Assembly (NCBI GenBank): GCA_027486655.1
Contig: JAIXOR010000058.1
Span: 22,061-86,060, forward strand
Source: Verrucomicrobiaceae bacterium
GTDB lineage: Bacteria > Verrucomicrobiota > Verrucomicrobiia > Verrucomicrobiales > Akkermansiaceae
Direction: 5' to 3'
Length of the DNA: 64,000 bases
Part shown: positions 36,483 through 45,226 of the stretch, in pieces
Numbering within the stretch: the stretch's first letter is position 1
Layout of the letters: the number at the start of each line of letters is the position of its first letter
Notes under the pieces: generated by a model
What the model saw: the letters and a program-made list of their open reading frames with translations, nothing else
What the model was told of the DNA's origin: nothing
Database searches by the model: none
Position numbers and translations under genes: made by a program

Positions 36483-39400
36483 ATGCCTCTCCACCCACAT
36501 TCGGCGGTTCGATTTCCTTGGATTCGCTTCTGGTCTCCGCGTAAAACGCGAGATCACGGCACCTCAAGCGAGTTCCTCGAAGATCCGCTGGGTGAATTTG
36601 GAAAGCACGTTCATCCACATGCCGCTGTACTCGCAGACATCACACCGGATACCGGACTTCTGGTGCTCTGTGGGGAACCTGGTTTGGGCAAAACCACAGA
36701 ATTGGAACTGTTGCGTGAGCGGCACGCGGCGTGTGCGAGCGGGAAAGAAAGGTTAATCCACCTCAAGGCCCGCGAGTTCGAATCCTTCCCGGACCTGCAA
36801 AGCTATTTCGAAGACCATCCTGATTGGAAGGCTTGGCTAGCAGATGCATGCAGCCTTTCAGTTCTTCTCGACGGCTTGGATGAAGGCCTCATCCGGATGC
36901 CGACATTGGTGGCCAGACTCAGGAGTTTTCTGGAAACCAAACCCGTGGAACGGTTGCAGCTTGTCCTTTCCTGCCGCTCTTTCGAATGGCCGGAGGCTGA
37001 GGGAGAGCAGCTCGCGTCATTGTGGGCGAAAAGGGAAAACGCCGGGTTCATCTTCGAGCTTGAGCCTCTTCGCCGTGAGGATGCGCGGCTCGCGGCGGAA
37101 CAAAGGGGGCACGTAGGGGACAAATTCCTCGAAGCGGTGCACCGGGCGGATGTCGCTTCGCTCGCATCCCGACCCATCACTCTCTTTTTCCTGCTTGACG
37201 AGTTTCGCGGCGAGGAGTTTCAAGCAACCTCGCGGTCGCAGCTTTACAAGAATGGCTGTCGGCGACTGTGCGAGGAGAACAACCCGGAACGAGCCCGCCT
37301 TCTGCGCCGCTTTTCCCGCGAGGAATGTTCTACCGATGAAAAGGTCGATGCCGCAGGCAAGGTCGCGTGCGGCCTTCTAATCGGCGGCAAGAATTCCATT
37401 TGGTTTCCCACTTCGTCCCAATCACCAGCCGCTAGTGGCAACGTTTGCCATTCCACGGATTTGATCGACAGCGGCATGTTGCGCGAAAACGCGGTTGAGC
37501 AAGCGCTGGGAACCGGAGTCTTCACGGCCTTTGGCAGGGATTGCTTCGGATTCACCCACCAGACCTTCGCCGAATGTCTGGCAGGGCAAACGCTCTCTCA
37601 ACTACCGCTGCCCCAGCTACGCAGCTTGTTGTGCGCCACCGATCCGGCAAGTGGTGCTGAGTATGTGATCCCTCAGCTTGTCGAACTCGCCGCATGGGTG
37701 GCGGGGGGGCATTCCGGCTTTTTCGCGCACCTGATCGATATCGATCCGGGAGCGTTGCTACGCAGCGGGGTGGCGTTCGCCGAACCGGATCACAAGGCCA
37801 GACTTGTTCAACGAATTCTCGATCTCGCCGGGAAGAATCAGTTCTTCGACCAGTCGGAATACTGGCGTTTCTGGCGAGACCTCGATCACCCCGGACTTCC
37901 CCGCCAGTTGATCGACGCGCTGATAGCCCCCCAACCTCACTTGATGCTCCGAAGGGTCGCCATTGAAATCGCCGAAGCATGTCGGCTGCAGGAACTCGTT
38001 CCGACGTTGTTTGACATCCTCAAATCGGAGCATGGCGAACGCTATTTAAGGGATTCCGTCGCCCGTGCATTGTGTGCATCCATGCCGGACGACCGGTTGG
38101 TTGAACTTGAGCCTTTGGCTCGCGGAGAAGTCGGTCCCGACCCGGATCAGTCGATCCTTGGCCACGCACTTCAACGACTCGTTCCCGAGCACTGGTCGGT
38201 TGCCGATGCCTTGCCATTCATCGGGCGGACAAGAAACCCCAATTACTTCGGCAGTTATTGGCGGGCCTTGGAGGAACTTCCCAAGCATCTGAATGATCGC
38301 GACATCCTCCCCGGACTCCGGGCGATCCAAGAATGGGAGGGCGGCTTTTCCGATACAAGTTATCGGAGGAAACTCTGCGTCGCCCTTCTGTTGCGAGGAT
38401 TGGAGCAGATCGACAATCCCGCAGTTTGCGCCGAATTGGTGAAACTCTGGACTACGAAGTCCAGGAATTATCACACGTTCTTCAGGAAGGGCGACCGGAA
38501 CGATTCGGACTTTGAAATGATCAACGACGAGCCGCGGCGCAAATGGATCGCTGCAATCATCAATTCATCCACCTCCGAACCGGATGAGCGAATTGATCTT
38601 CTCTCATGGGACACTTACCGCCTCATCAAGCCTGAAGATTTCGGCTGGATCCTCGAGAGCTTGTTTAGAGCGGAGGAAAAGGCAGCTCCCGCTTGGGCAA
38701 ACGCAGTCCAGCGATTGCTCTGGAACGAGGAGATAAGAATCACTTGGTGGGATGATTTCATTGCAGCCTACCGCCGATCCCCCGCACTTCAGGCTCACAT
38801 GGTGTGGTTTGAGGAGGCTTCCGTCGATACGCCTGCCCGGAGAAAAGCCAAGGCGCACTGGCTCTGGCACGAGAGGCGTTACGAACGTGCGATGAAACGC
38901 CGCCGTAAGAAACAAGAGTTGCCCGACCCAAAGTCCGAGATTGATGCGGCCATAGCCCTGATCTCCGGAGGTGAATCATGGGTATTCATCAATCTCTGCT
39001 GGGCGCTTTCATTAAATGAGGAGGGTTATCGCTACGGTTATCTCAAGCACGACATAACCAGCTATCCTGAATGGGAAAACATCACCGCCGAGCAAAAGAT
39101 GTTTTTTTACAATGCCGCGCGTCGGTTTCTCTTGGAACGCTCGGACGGGTGGGCCGAAATCGGTAAAGAAACAAACTATTTCAGGCCGGGGATTGTCGCC
39201 ATCTGGTTGCTTCGTGAAGAGATCGAATCCGATGAGGAGTTGCGAAGCGCCGTTGCCGGAAAGTGGATCCAGGCGATTCTCGGGACATGGGACTCATCCT
39301 CCGATCATGCGAAAGACCTTTTCGCCTTGGCCTACAGGATCAACCCCTCGCAGACCATCCACGGTTGGATCCGGGAGATTTGGCGGGACAGCGAGCGGCA

Positions 39401-40697
39401 TGGACACCCTTTTGCGATTCGAAGGGCGGAAACTTGCTTCGACGACACGCTCGCGGGGGAACTCATCGAACTCATCAAGACACTCAAAGATCCCAAGTCC
39501 GTGAGGATGGCGATTTATGAGTTGAAGGGCTTCGACAAACGTTTAGCCGGAGAGCTGGCGGCATACCTTTTGCAACGTGAAACCCGCGCCCGAATTACTA
39601 ACGGGAGAATGGTGGAGGCATTGGTTATCGCCGGACTTGGGACCGGGTTTCGACAGGTCTGGAGGTTGGCCTTTCCGATTCTCAGCTCGCAACCTGAGCT
39701 GACCAAACGGGTCATGCTGTCGACGGCAAGGGATGGGGACTCTCGGAACACGGATCTTTGCGAGGATTTGACCGAGGACGAAGTCGCTGATTTTTACCTG
39801 CTGCTCTGCCGGGTCTTCCCCCACTCGGAAGACCCTGAAGAAGAATCAGGATGGGTAAGCCCTCGGCAATCCATAACCCATTTCCGCAGCGCAGTCCTGG
39901 GAACACTCGGCAGCCGAAGCACTTTGGCCGCAGTCGCCCAATTCAATCGACTCGCGAAGGCCCTCCCTGATCAAGCCACATGGCTGCTCTACCGTTCCCA
40001 ACAAACCTTGAGTGTAGTGCGTCGCAACGAATGGCGACCCTTCCCCTTGCACGACCTAGCGACGGTTCTCTCGAATGATCGCAAACGGCTCATCCGCGAC
40101 AACGGCGATCTCTTGAATCTGGTCATGGAGTCATTGGAAAAGCTGCAGTGGCACCTGAAGGAAACCACTCTTCCGGCTGTGGAAGATCTTTGGCAATGGG
40201 AGGGAGCGGGATTGAAAAGGAAGAACTTCCGCCACAAGGACGAAGAGGCAGTTTCAGACTACGTGGCCCGATGGTTGCGCGACCGGATTGGGCCCGATTC
40301 GAAAGTGGTGGTAAACCGGGAGGTGCAACCACGCCGCGGACAAAGGACGGACATCCTCGTGGAAGCTTGGAGCGATTCACCCGGCGGCCGAGGCCGGCAA
40401 GAGGTTCCGCTGAGTGTCACCATCGAAGTGAAAGGCTGTTGGAACAGGGAAATCAGGACGGGAGCCGAAAACCAGTTGCTCGAAGTTTACTTGCGGCCAT
40501 TTGGTCGAACACACGGGATCTTTCTCGTGGCGTGGTTTCACTGCCCCGGCCATGCGAAACTCGATTCGAATCAAACGACTGAGTTGAAGCACGAGGCTAT
40601 CACTGATGCAAAGGAGGCTGTTGCCGCTTATGTGAAGCCTGCTCAGATCTCTGGATTCACGATCACACCTTTCGTCCTCGATTGCAGGCTGTCATAG
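36483..40697 (+). CDS. STAND/NACHT NTPase with helical repeats and C-terminal PD-(D/E)XK nuclease (probable phage-defence protein)
   Basis: The 1404-residue protein begins near PWIRFWSPR, an opening I associate with bacterial NACHT proteins. The NTPase has Walker A GEPGLGKTT (64-72), Walker B VLLDGLDEG (127-135, the GLDE form typical of NACHT) and LVLSCRSFEW (161-169, sensor). A winged-helix-like part ends near GFTHQTFAECLAG. Residues about 400-1230 are alpha-helical repeats, probably the ligand sensor. The last 150 residues form a restriction-endonuclease fold with RTDILVE (Asp1290) and TIEVKGCWN (Glu1315, Lys1317), then NQLLEVYLRPFG. Such proteins sense phage components, oligomerise and activate a nuclease, killing the infected cell. 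The coding sequence is clearly less GC-rich than its surroundings, suggesting transfer. No partner enzyme is obvious except the small gene upstream. Domain calls rest on motifs only. Confidence 0.85.
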   Translation: MPLHPHSAVRFPWIRFWSPRKTRDHGTSSEFLEDPLGEFGKHVHPHAAVLADITPDTGLLVLCGEPGLGKTTELELLRERHAACASGKERLIHLKAREFESFPDLQSYFEDHPDWKAWLADACSLSVLLDGLDEGLIRMPTLVARLRSFLETKPVERLQLVLSCRSFEWPEAEGEQLASLWAKRENAGFIFELEPLRREDARLAAEQRGHVGDKFLEAVHRADVASLASRPITLFFLLDEFRGEEFQATSRSQLYKNGCRRLCEENNPERARLLRRFSREECSTDEKVDAAGKVACGLLIGGKNSIWFPTSSQSPAASGNVCHSTDLIDSGMLRENAVEQALGTGVFTAFGRDCFGFTHQTFAECLAGQTLSQLPLPQLRSLLCATDPASGAEYVIPQLVELAAWVAGGHSGFFAHLIDIDPGALLRSGVAFAEPDHKARLVQRILDLAGKNQFFDQSEYWRFWRDLDHPGLPRQLIDALIAPQPHLMLRRVAIEIAEACRLQELVPTLFDILKSEHGERYLRDSVARALCASMPDDRLVELEPLARGEVGPDPDQSILGHALQRLVPEHWSVADALPFIGRTRNPNYFGSYWRALEELPKHLNDRDILPGLRAIQEWEGGFSDTSYRRKLCVALLLRGLEQIDNPAVCAELVKLWTTKSRNYHTFFRKGDRNDSDFEMINDEPRRKWIAAIINSSTSEPDERIDLLSWDTYRLIKPEDFGWILESLFRAEEKAAPAWANAVQRLLWNEEIRITWWDDFIAAYRRSPALQAHMVWFEEASVDTPARRKAKAHWLWHERRYERAMKRRRKKQELPDPKSEIDAAIALISGGESWVFINLCWALSLNEEGYRYGYLKHDITSYPEWENITAEQKMFFYNAARRFLLERSDGWAEIGKETNYFRPGIVAIWLLREEIESDEELRSAVAGKWIQAILGTWDSSSDHAKDLFALAYRINPSQTIHGWIREIWRDSERHGHPFAIRRAETCFDDTLAGELIELIKTLKDPKSVRMAIYELKGFDKRLAGELAAYLLQRETRARITNGRMVEALVIAGLGTGFRQVWRLAFPILSSQPELTKRVMLSTARDGDSRNTDLCEDLTEDEVADFYLLLCRVFPHSEDPEEESGWVSPRQSITHFRSAVLGTLGSRSTLAAVAQFNRLAKALPDQATWLLYRSQQTLSVVRRNEWRPFPLHDLATVLSNDRKRLIRDNGDLLNLVMESLEKLQWHLKETTLPAVEDLWQWEGAGLKRKNFRHKDEEAVSDYVARWLRDRIGPDSKVVVNREVQPRRGQRTDILVEAWSDSPGGRGRQEVPLSVTIEVKGCWNREIRTGAENQLLEVYLRPFGRTHGIFLVAWFHCPGHAKLDSNQTTELKHEAITDAKEAVAAYVKPAQISGFTITPFVLDCRLS

Positions 40698-41022
40698 AAA
40701 ATTTCCAGCGTGGGCGTGCAAAAATGTTTTTGTGCAATGGATTCGTTGCGCAATCGCCCGAGCGAAATTGCTTTTCCATAGGATCAACTCACCCCTTCAC
40801 CAACTCATCCGCGTTGATGATCAAGTCGAAGTAATCCGAGCCTTCCACGGTGGGGGCGAGGTCGCTGGAGTGGATGAGGACGGTGCGGAACGAATGGCCA
40901 GGGGGGAGCTTGCGGCGGGCGACTTTATGTTTCACTTCACCTCCAACCTCCCTGAAGCTTCCCAACCTCACCATAGCTGAGATTTTTATTGCTCGAACCC
41001 ATAAATATGGGATTCTCTTTCC
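40698..41022. other. 325-base gap after the NACHT gene, with a hairpin and a gene remnant
   Basis: An AT-rich inverted repeat (GCAAAAATGTTTTTG, about 40718-40732) just after the NACHT stop could act as a weak terminator. The rest is covered on the minus strand by the short remnant at 40789-40974. AT-rich sequence at 40980-41010 probably contains the promoter of the VapBC operon. Confidence 0.4.
40789..40974 (-). pseudogene. Probable truncated 3' remnant of an unidentified gene
   Basis: A 61-residue open frame reads convincingly as protein at its end (RKLPPGHSFRTVLIHSSDLA, ending DYFDLIINADELVKG) but has no credible start. The sequence upstream (toward 41022) leads directly into the VapBC promoter. 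It looks like the C-terminus of a larger protein whose 5' part was lost, possibly when the neighbouring accessory genes were inserted. The family is not recognised. Confidence 0.4.
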
Positions 41023-41286
41023 ATGAAAACCACTCTGGACCTTCCCGATGAAACCTTCCGTCAGGCGAAGGCGAGGGCGGCGTTGCGCGGGATTCCGATG
41101 AGGCAGTTTGTGACTGAGGCATTGGAAGAGAAAATCCGGGGCGAATCGGCACCCGGCTCGCCCGCCCAGTCGCCGCCGTGGATGCGCGGCTTCGGGGCCT
41201 TGGCGGATCTGAGGGAGGAAAACCGTCGGCTCGAAGGCATCATGGCGGTGGAATTCGGAAGAATCGAAGCGGAGGATGAGGCATGA
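41023..41286 (+). CDS. vapB: VapB-like ribbon-helix-helix antitoxin
   Basis: The 87-residue protein begins MKTTLDLPDETFRQAKARAA, a ribbon-helix-helix DNA-binding opening common in VapB antitoxins. A charged C-terminal region (DLREENRRLEGIMAVEFGRI) probably binds the toxin. Its stop overlaps the toxin start (ATGA). It should repress its own promoter in the AT-rich stretch just upstream. Confidence 0.85.
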   Translation: MKTTLDLPDETFRQAKARAALRGIPMRQFVTEALEEKIRGESAPGSPAQSPPWMRGFGALADLREENRRLEGIMAVEFGRIEAEDEA

Positions 41287-41660
41287 TCCTAGACACGAAC
41301 GCCCTCTCGGCCTGGGCGGATGGGAATCCCTCGTGTCGTCCCTTTTTCGAAGAAGCCCGGCGGATCGTGGTGCCCGTCATCGTCATCGGAGAATACCTCT
41401 ACGGCATCCGGCAATCTCGTTTCCGCGACCGCTACGAATCCTGGCTCAGCTCCGTCATGCCTCATGTGGAAATGGCATCTGTCACACCCACGACCGCCGA
41501 TCACTACGCATCACTCCGCCTATTGTTGAAATCCCAAGGCGCACCCATCCCCGCCAACGATCTCTGGATCGCCGCTGTTGTCCGGGAATACCGGCTGCCT
41601 TTGTTGAGCAACGACGCGCATTTTGATCTCTGCCCGGATTTGCAGCGTTTGTCGTTCTGA
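41283..41660 (+). CDS. vapC: PIN-domain ribonuclease toxin (VapC-like), second copy in window
   Basis: The 125-residue protein has MILDTNALSAWADG (first Asp), VIVIGEYLYGI (Glu), IPANDLWIAAV (Asp) and LLSNDAHFD (last Asp), the complete PIN acidic set. It is only distantly similar to the PIN toxin at 14445. Start and stop overlap with vapB shows coupled translation. The pair lies at the edge of the low-GC island carrying the NACHT gene. Confidence 0.9.
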   Translation: MILDTNALSAWADGNPSCRPFFEEARRIVVPVIVIGEYLYGIRQSRFRDRYESWLSSVMPHVEMASVTPTTADHYASLRLLLKSQGAPIPANDLWIAAVVREYRLPLLSNDAHFDLCPDLQRLSF

Positions 41661-41703
41661 ATGGATTTCGTGTCGCCTTGGCCACCACTACCTTCCGAGC
41701 CCT

Positions 41704-42123
41704 CTACTCTGGTTCCGCTTCTGGTGCTGCGAAGGGATTGCGATTTCCGACCACGACAATATGGGTGGCGTACGCTTCCTCTATCTTCGGGATGCCGCCG
41801 AGAGAGAAGCGGAGGCGGTGGCCTTTGTGCTGATAGACGGTGAGGGATGGCTTGAGGTTGAGGTCGAGAGCGTGGAAACGGAGCAATCGCAGGATCCGCC
41901 CTGCTTTGGTGAGATTGCAGCGGAAGAGGCGCTCAAGGATGGGAGCTTGCCCACGTTTCCAGCGAGCAAGGTCGGCGGCGGATAGCAGGTCCATTTCCAC
42001 GAACAACTCGGCCGGGGCCACGAAGCGTTGCCGGGCAAGGATGCGGGAAACAGCTGCGACGATTTTGGGATACTCCGTGAACTCGCGGTAGTTGCTGACG
42101 GTGGGCTTGGGACCTTGACTCAT
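41704..42123 (-). CDS. Conserved hypothetical protein of 139 residues
   Basis: The protein begins MSQGPKPTVSNYREFTEYPK. It has DLARWKRGQAPILERLFRCN and ends in FSLGGIPKIEEAYATHIVVV. I have the impression of a small conserved bacterial family with this ERAYATHW-like end, but cannot name it. It has no signal peptide or membrane helix. It converges with the VapBC operon. An inverted-repeat element starts ten bases upstream of its ATG and may contain its promoter. Confidence 0.65.
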   Translation of the reverse strand: MSQGPKPTVSNYREFTEYPKIVAAVSRILARQRFVAPAELFVEMDLLSAADLARWKRGQAPILERLFRCNLTKAGRILRLLRFHALDLNLKPSLTVYQHKGHRLRFSLGGIPKIEEAYATHIVVVGNRNPFAAPEAEPE

Positions 42124-42133
42124 GGATACTGTT

Positions 42134-42271
42134 GACCACGGATTACACAGATTACACGGATTTGAAGAATGGAATCAGGTTCGAGATGGTTTCGATGGGT
42201 TTGGCGAAATCACTTTTCTCGGCTTGCGCGAGCTTTCCGTCTCCATCCAATCTGTGAAATCTGCGGTTACT
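42134..42271. repeat. Intergenic element bounded by imperfect inverted repeats (ACACGGATTACACAGATT type)
   Basis: The left arm (42134-42163) holds tandem CACGGATTA/CACAGATTA/CACGGATT units. The right arm (42243-42271), read on the other strand, is ACCGCAGATTTCACAGATTG and matches the left arm imperfectly. The 80 bases between contain no gene. Similar CACAGATTACACGGATT blocks occur between genes in many bacterial genomes, as far as I recall, so this is probably a small non-autonomous repeat. Only one copy is seen here. Confidence 0.6.
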
Positions 42272-42388
42272 ATCCTCGACTTCAGTTAAGACTTCCCCTG
42301 GGAAAATGCAATGTGACCCATCACGTAAATGAGAACTTGACGTGATACAGTCGGTTCCCTTCCCCGTGGTGCCGAGCTTCTAACAACA

Positions 42389-45178
42389 TCAATGGTTGAA
42401 GATGAACTCCTTGGAATTCAGCAGGGCCCAGAAGATGTCTTCGAGGGCTTCCTTGCGGGGAGCGGGCTCGGCGGGGACGGCGGCGAGGAGTTTTTCCAGT
42501 TCCATGTCGGTCGGCTCGCGGCTCAGTGCGGTGAGGTAGAGGGAGCGGATGATCTCCCGTGGTTCCTTCTTCTGCTGGAGCATGGACTCGACCACCTTGC
42601 CCTGGCGGATGCGTTGCTGGGTGGTGTCGCCATTGAGCAGGTGGAGGGCCTGGGAGAGGTTGGGCTCCATCTTCACCTCGCAGGAACAAACGGTGGCGCG
42701 GGTGGCGCGGCCGAAGGTGGTGAGGAAGTAGTTCGACGTGTTGCCATCGGCGATCTGCACGGCGCGGGCGCCCAGCGGCAGTCCCTTGAACTTGTTGGGC
42801 GTGGCGGTGACGCGTGAGATGCAGTCGAGCAGGACCTCGGCGCGGACGCGGCGGACCATGGCGTGGGAGAAGTTCCGGGTGTCCGTGGCGTTGGTCTCGT
42901 TGACGCGGGTGGAGAGCTGATAGGTGCGGGAGGTGCAGATGTCGCGGACCAGCTTCTTGAGATCGTAGTTGTAGGAGACGAAGCGTTTCGCCAGTTCGTC
43001 GAGCAGCTCGGGATTGGAGGGCGGGTTGGAGATGCGCATGTCGTCCACCGGATCGACGATGCCCACGCCGAGGAAGTGGGCCCAGACGATGTTGACGACG
43101 TTGCGTGCGAACCACGGGTTTTCGTTGGATGCGAGCCACTGGGCGAGGGCCTCGCGGCGGCTTCCGTTCTTGAGATCGGGCTCGGGGCCGCCGAGGAACT
43201 TCGGCTTCATGTTCTGCTTGGTGACCGGGTGCTGGGTCTCGCCGCCGCCATCGAAGATGATGCGTTCGCGGGGATCCTCGGCGGGTTTGCGTTTCACCTG
43301 GGAGAAGAACGAGACGAAGCCGTAGTAATCATCCATCGTCCAGCGGTCGAAGGGATGGTTGTGGCACTGGGCGCACTGGATGCGGGTGCCCATGAAGACC
43401 TGGGCGGTGTTTTCGGTGAGTTTGAGGACGTCCTGCTCGATCTGGAAGTAGTTGGTGGCGGGGGAGGAGAAGGTGCCGCCCTTGGCGGAGAGGATCTCGC
43501 GGATGATGACGTTGAAGGGCACATTGCCGGCGATGCGCTCGCGGAGCCACTGGTAGTAGTTGAGCGCGGCCTTGTAGGAGACCTGCTGCGGGCCGTTGTT
43601 GAAGGTGCGGATCTGGAGCAGCTCGGCCCATTTCATCACCCACATCTCGGTGAACTCCTTGCGGGCGATGAGGGAATCGACAAGGACGTCGCGCTTGTCC
43701 GGCCGGGTGTCCGCAAGGAAGGCGGTGCGTTCCTCGACGGTGGGTGGCAGGCCGACCACGTCGAGGAAGACGCGGCGTAGGAACGACTCGTCGTCGGAGA
43801 GATCGGAGGGGACGATGCGGAGCTTGTTGAGTTTCTCGTGGACGAGCTTGTCGATGTAGTTGTTTTCCGGGACCTGTGGCCGCTGGTAGGTGGTGGATGC
43901 CGGGACGACGATCGCCTGGGAGCCCTCGGTGAAGGTGTGGAAGCGGGCTAACAGAAAGGCCTCGCCGCGGTTTTTGGAAACGGCGAGTCCGTCGCTTTTC
44001 CCGATGGCCACCGAGTTGTCGTTGGAGGTGGAGAACGTGGCGAGCGAGGTGACGTCACGATCGCTGCCGTCCGAGTAGGTGGCGCGAACGGTGAAGGGGA
44101 CGCGGACGTCCTCGCCGGTCATGACGAGTTCCTTCGGCCGCACCTCGATGGAGGTGGGCTGGGCGATGCCGTCCGCATCGTAGGCGGCACCATTCCGGAT
44201 CCACTCGACGAGGGTGCGGTAGGAGGCGCTGTCCGGCTGGATGAGCTTGCCGCCGGTGTGGGGCACGCTGCCGACGGCCTTGGTGACGAGCAGGGACTCC
44301 TCGGGCAGCGCGGTGTTCACGCGGCGGCCGGCCATTTCGGTGGTGAGGCGGAAGTGGTCGCCCTTGGGATCGAAGCCGTAGAGCGAGAGGTGGAATCCAT
44401 CCTGTCCGCGGGCCGAGCCGTGGCAGGAGCCGGTATTGCAGCCGGAGGCGGTGAGCACGGGCATCACGTCGAGCTGGAACGAGACCTGTCTGGGTTTCTC
44501 CGCGTCCCTGACGGTGACCGGGATCTCGGTCTTGAGTCCGCGGTATTCGATCCGGAGCACGGTGGAGCCATCCTTTTTCGGCGTGAGCGTGCTGCCTTTG
44601 AGCAGGGCGATCTCCGGATCGGCGAGGGTCCATTTTGCCTGGCGGGTGACGTCGTGCGTGGACTCGTCCTTCATGCGGACGATGGCGATGGCGCGGTGGA
44701 AATCCGCGGCGCTCTCGAGGCGGATTTCCTTGGGAAAGGCCTCGATGGCGATGAGGTTGGCATCCGGCGGCGCATCCCAGCGGGGCAGTGCGGTCTTGGC
44801 GGCGGGTGCAAGCACTTCGCCGGCGGGCCAGGGCAGGCCGGCTTTGATCCATGCAGCCAGCGTTTCGATCTCGGCCGGGCTGAGCGGGTCGCCGTGTTTT
44901 TTCGGCGGCATGCGGTCGCCATCATGGGCGGGCAGCTTGGTCCGAATGAGCAGGTCCGAGGCCTCGGGATCGCCGGGTTTGACGATGGCCCCGGATTCGC
45001 CGCCGCGGATGAGGTTCTCGCGGGTATCGAGCAGGAGGTCCGCCTTGACCTTGCCGGGCGTGTGGCATTCCAGGCAGCGGGTTTCCAGAATCGCCCGCAC
45101 GGCCTCGAAAGGCGGAGCCTCGCTACCGCTCAAGGCGGATGGCATGAGGATGAGGGTCAGGAACCAAGCACGGTGCAT
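42389..45178 (-). CDS. Secreted DUF1549/DUF1553 protein with cytochrome c-type N-terminal domain
   Basis: The 929-residue protein has a signal peptide (MHRAWFLTLILMPSALSGSE) and the Planctomycete cytochrome c domain PSCyt1 with CLECH (Cys35, Cys38, His39). A bacterial Ig-like domain follows in the middle (VTVRDAEKPRQVSF, RATYSDGSDRDVTSLATF). DUF1549 follows (LVHEKLNKLRIVPSDLSDD) with CAQCHNHPFDRW, then DUF1553 (NPWFARNVVNIVWAHFLGVG). Another Cys-rich segment is GCNTGSCHGSARG. These proteins are numerous in Planctomycetes and Verrucomicrobia, often beside sulfatases or DUF1501 genes, and are of unknown function. No DUF1501 partner is seen here. Confidence 0.92.
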   Translation of the reverse strand: MHRAWFLTLILMPSALSGSEAPPFEAVRAILETRCLECHTPGKVKADLLLDTRENLIRGGESGAIVKPGDPEASDLLIRTKLPAHDGDRMPPKKHGDPLSPAEIETLAAWIKAGLPWPAGEVLAPAAKTALPRWDAPPDANLIAIEAFPKEIRLESAADFHRAIAIVRMKDESTHDVTRQAKWTLADPEIALLKGSTLTPKKDGSTVLRIEYRGLKTEIPVTVRDAEKPRQVSFQLDVMPVLTASGCNTGSCHGSARGQDGFHLSLYGFDPKGDHFRLTTEMAGRRVNTALPEESLLVTKAVGSVPHTGGKLIQPDSASYRTLVEWIRNGAAYDADGIAQPTSIEVRPKELVMTGEDVRVPFTVRATYSDGSDRDVTSLATFSTSNDNSVAIGKSDGLAVSKNRGEAFLLARFHTFTEGSQAIVVPASTTYQRPQVPENNYIDKLVHEKLNKLRIVPSDLSDDESFLRRVFLDVVGLPPTVEERTAFLADTRPDKRDVLVDSLIARKEFTEMWVMKWAELLQIRTFNNGPQQVSYKAALNYYQWLRERIAGNVPFNVIIREILSAKGGTFSSPATNYFQIEQDVLKLTENTAQVFMGTRIQCAQCHNHPFDRWTMDDYYGFVSFFSQVKRKPAEDPRERIIFDGGGETQHPVTKQNMKPKFLGGPEPDLKNGSRREALAQWLASNENPWFARNVVNIVWAHFLGVGIVDPVDDMRISNPPSNPELLDELAKRFVSYNYDLKKLVRDICTSRTYQLSTRVNETNATDTRNFSHAMVRRVRAEVLLDCISRVTATPNKFKGLPLGARAVQIADGNTSNYFLTTFGRATRATVCSCEVKMEPNLSQALHLLNGDTTQQRIRQGKVVESMLQQKKEPREIIRSLYLTALSREPTDMELEKLLAAVPAEPAPRKEALEDIFWALLNSKEFIFNH

Positions 45179-45226
45179 CCCGGCAGTTACGCGGGCCGGG
45201 ATGCTTCCCTTGCAGCGTCCGGAAAA

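Noticed and set aside
32653..36557. Two long minus-strand open frames (574 and 859 codons) opposite the macroglobulin and glyQS genes
   Set aside because: Composition is Gly/Arg/Val/Asp-rich without any family motif, and they run antisense to clearly conserved genes. They are GC-bias shadows.
36196..36756. A 186-codon frame overlapping the small gene and the start of the NACHT gene
   Set aside because: It runs out of frame through the Walker A region of the NACHT gene. I considered a frameshifted N-terminus (RRFDFLGFASG), but the in-frame opening WIRFWSPR fits NACHT proteins better.
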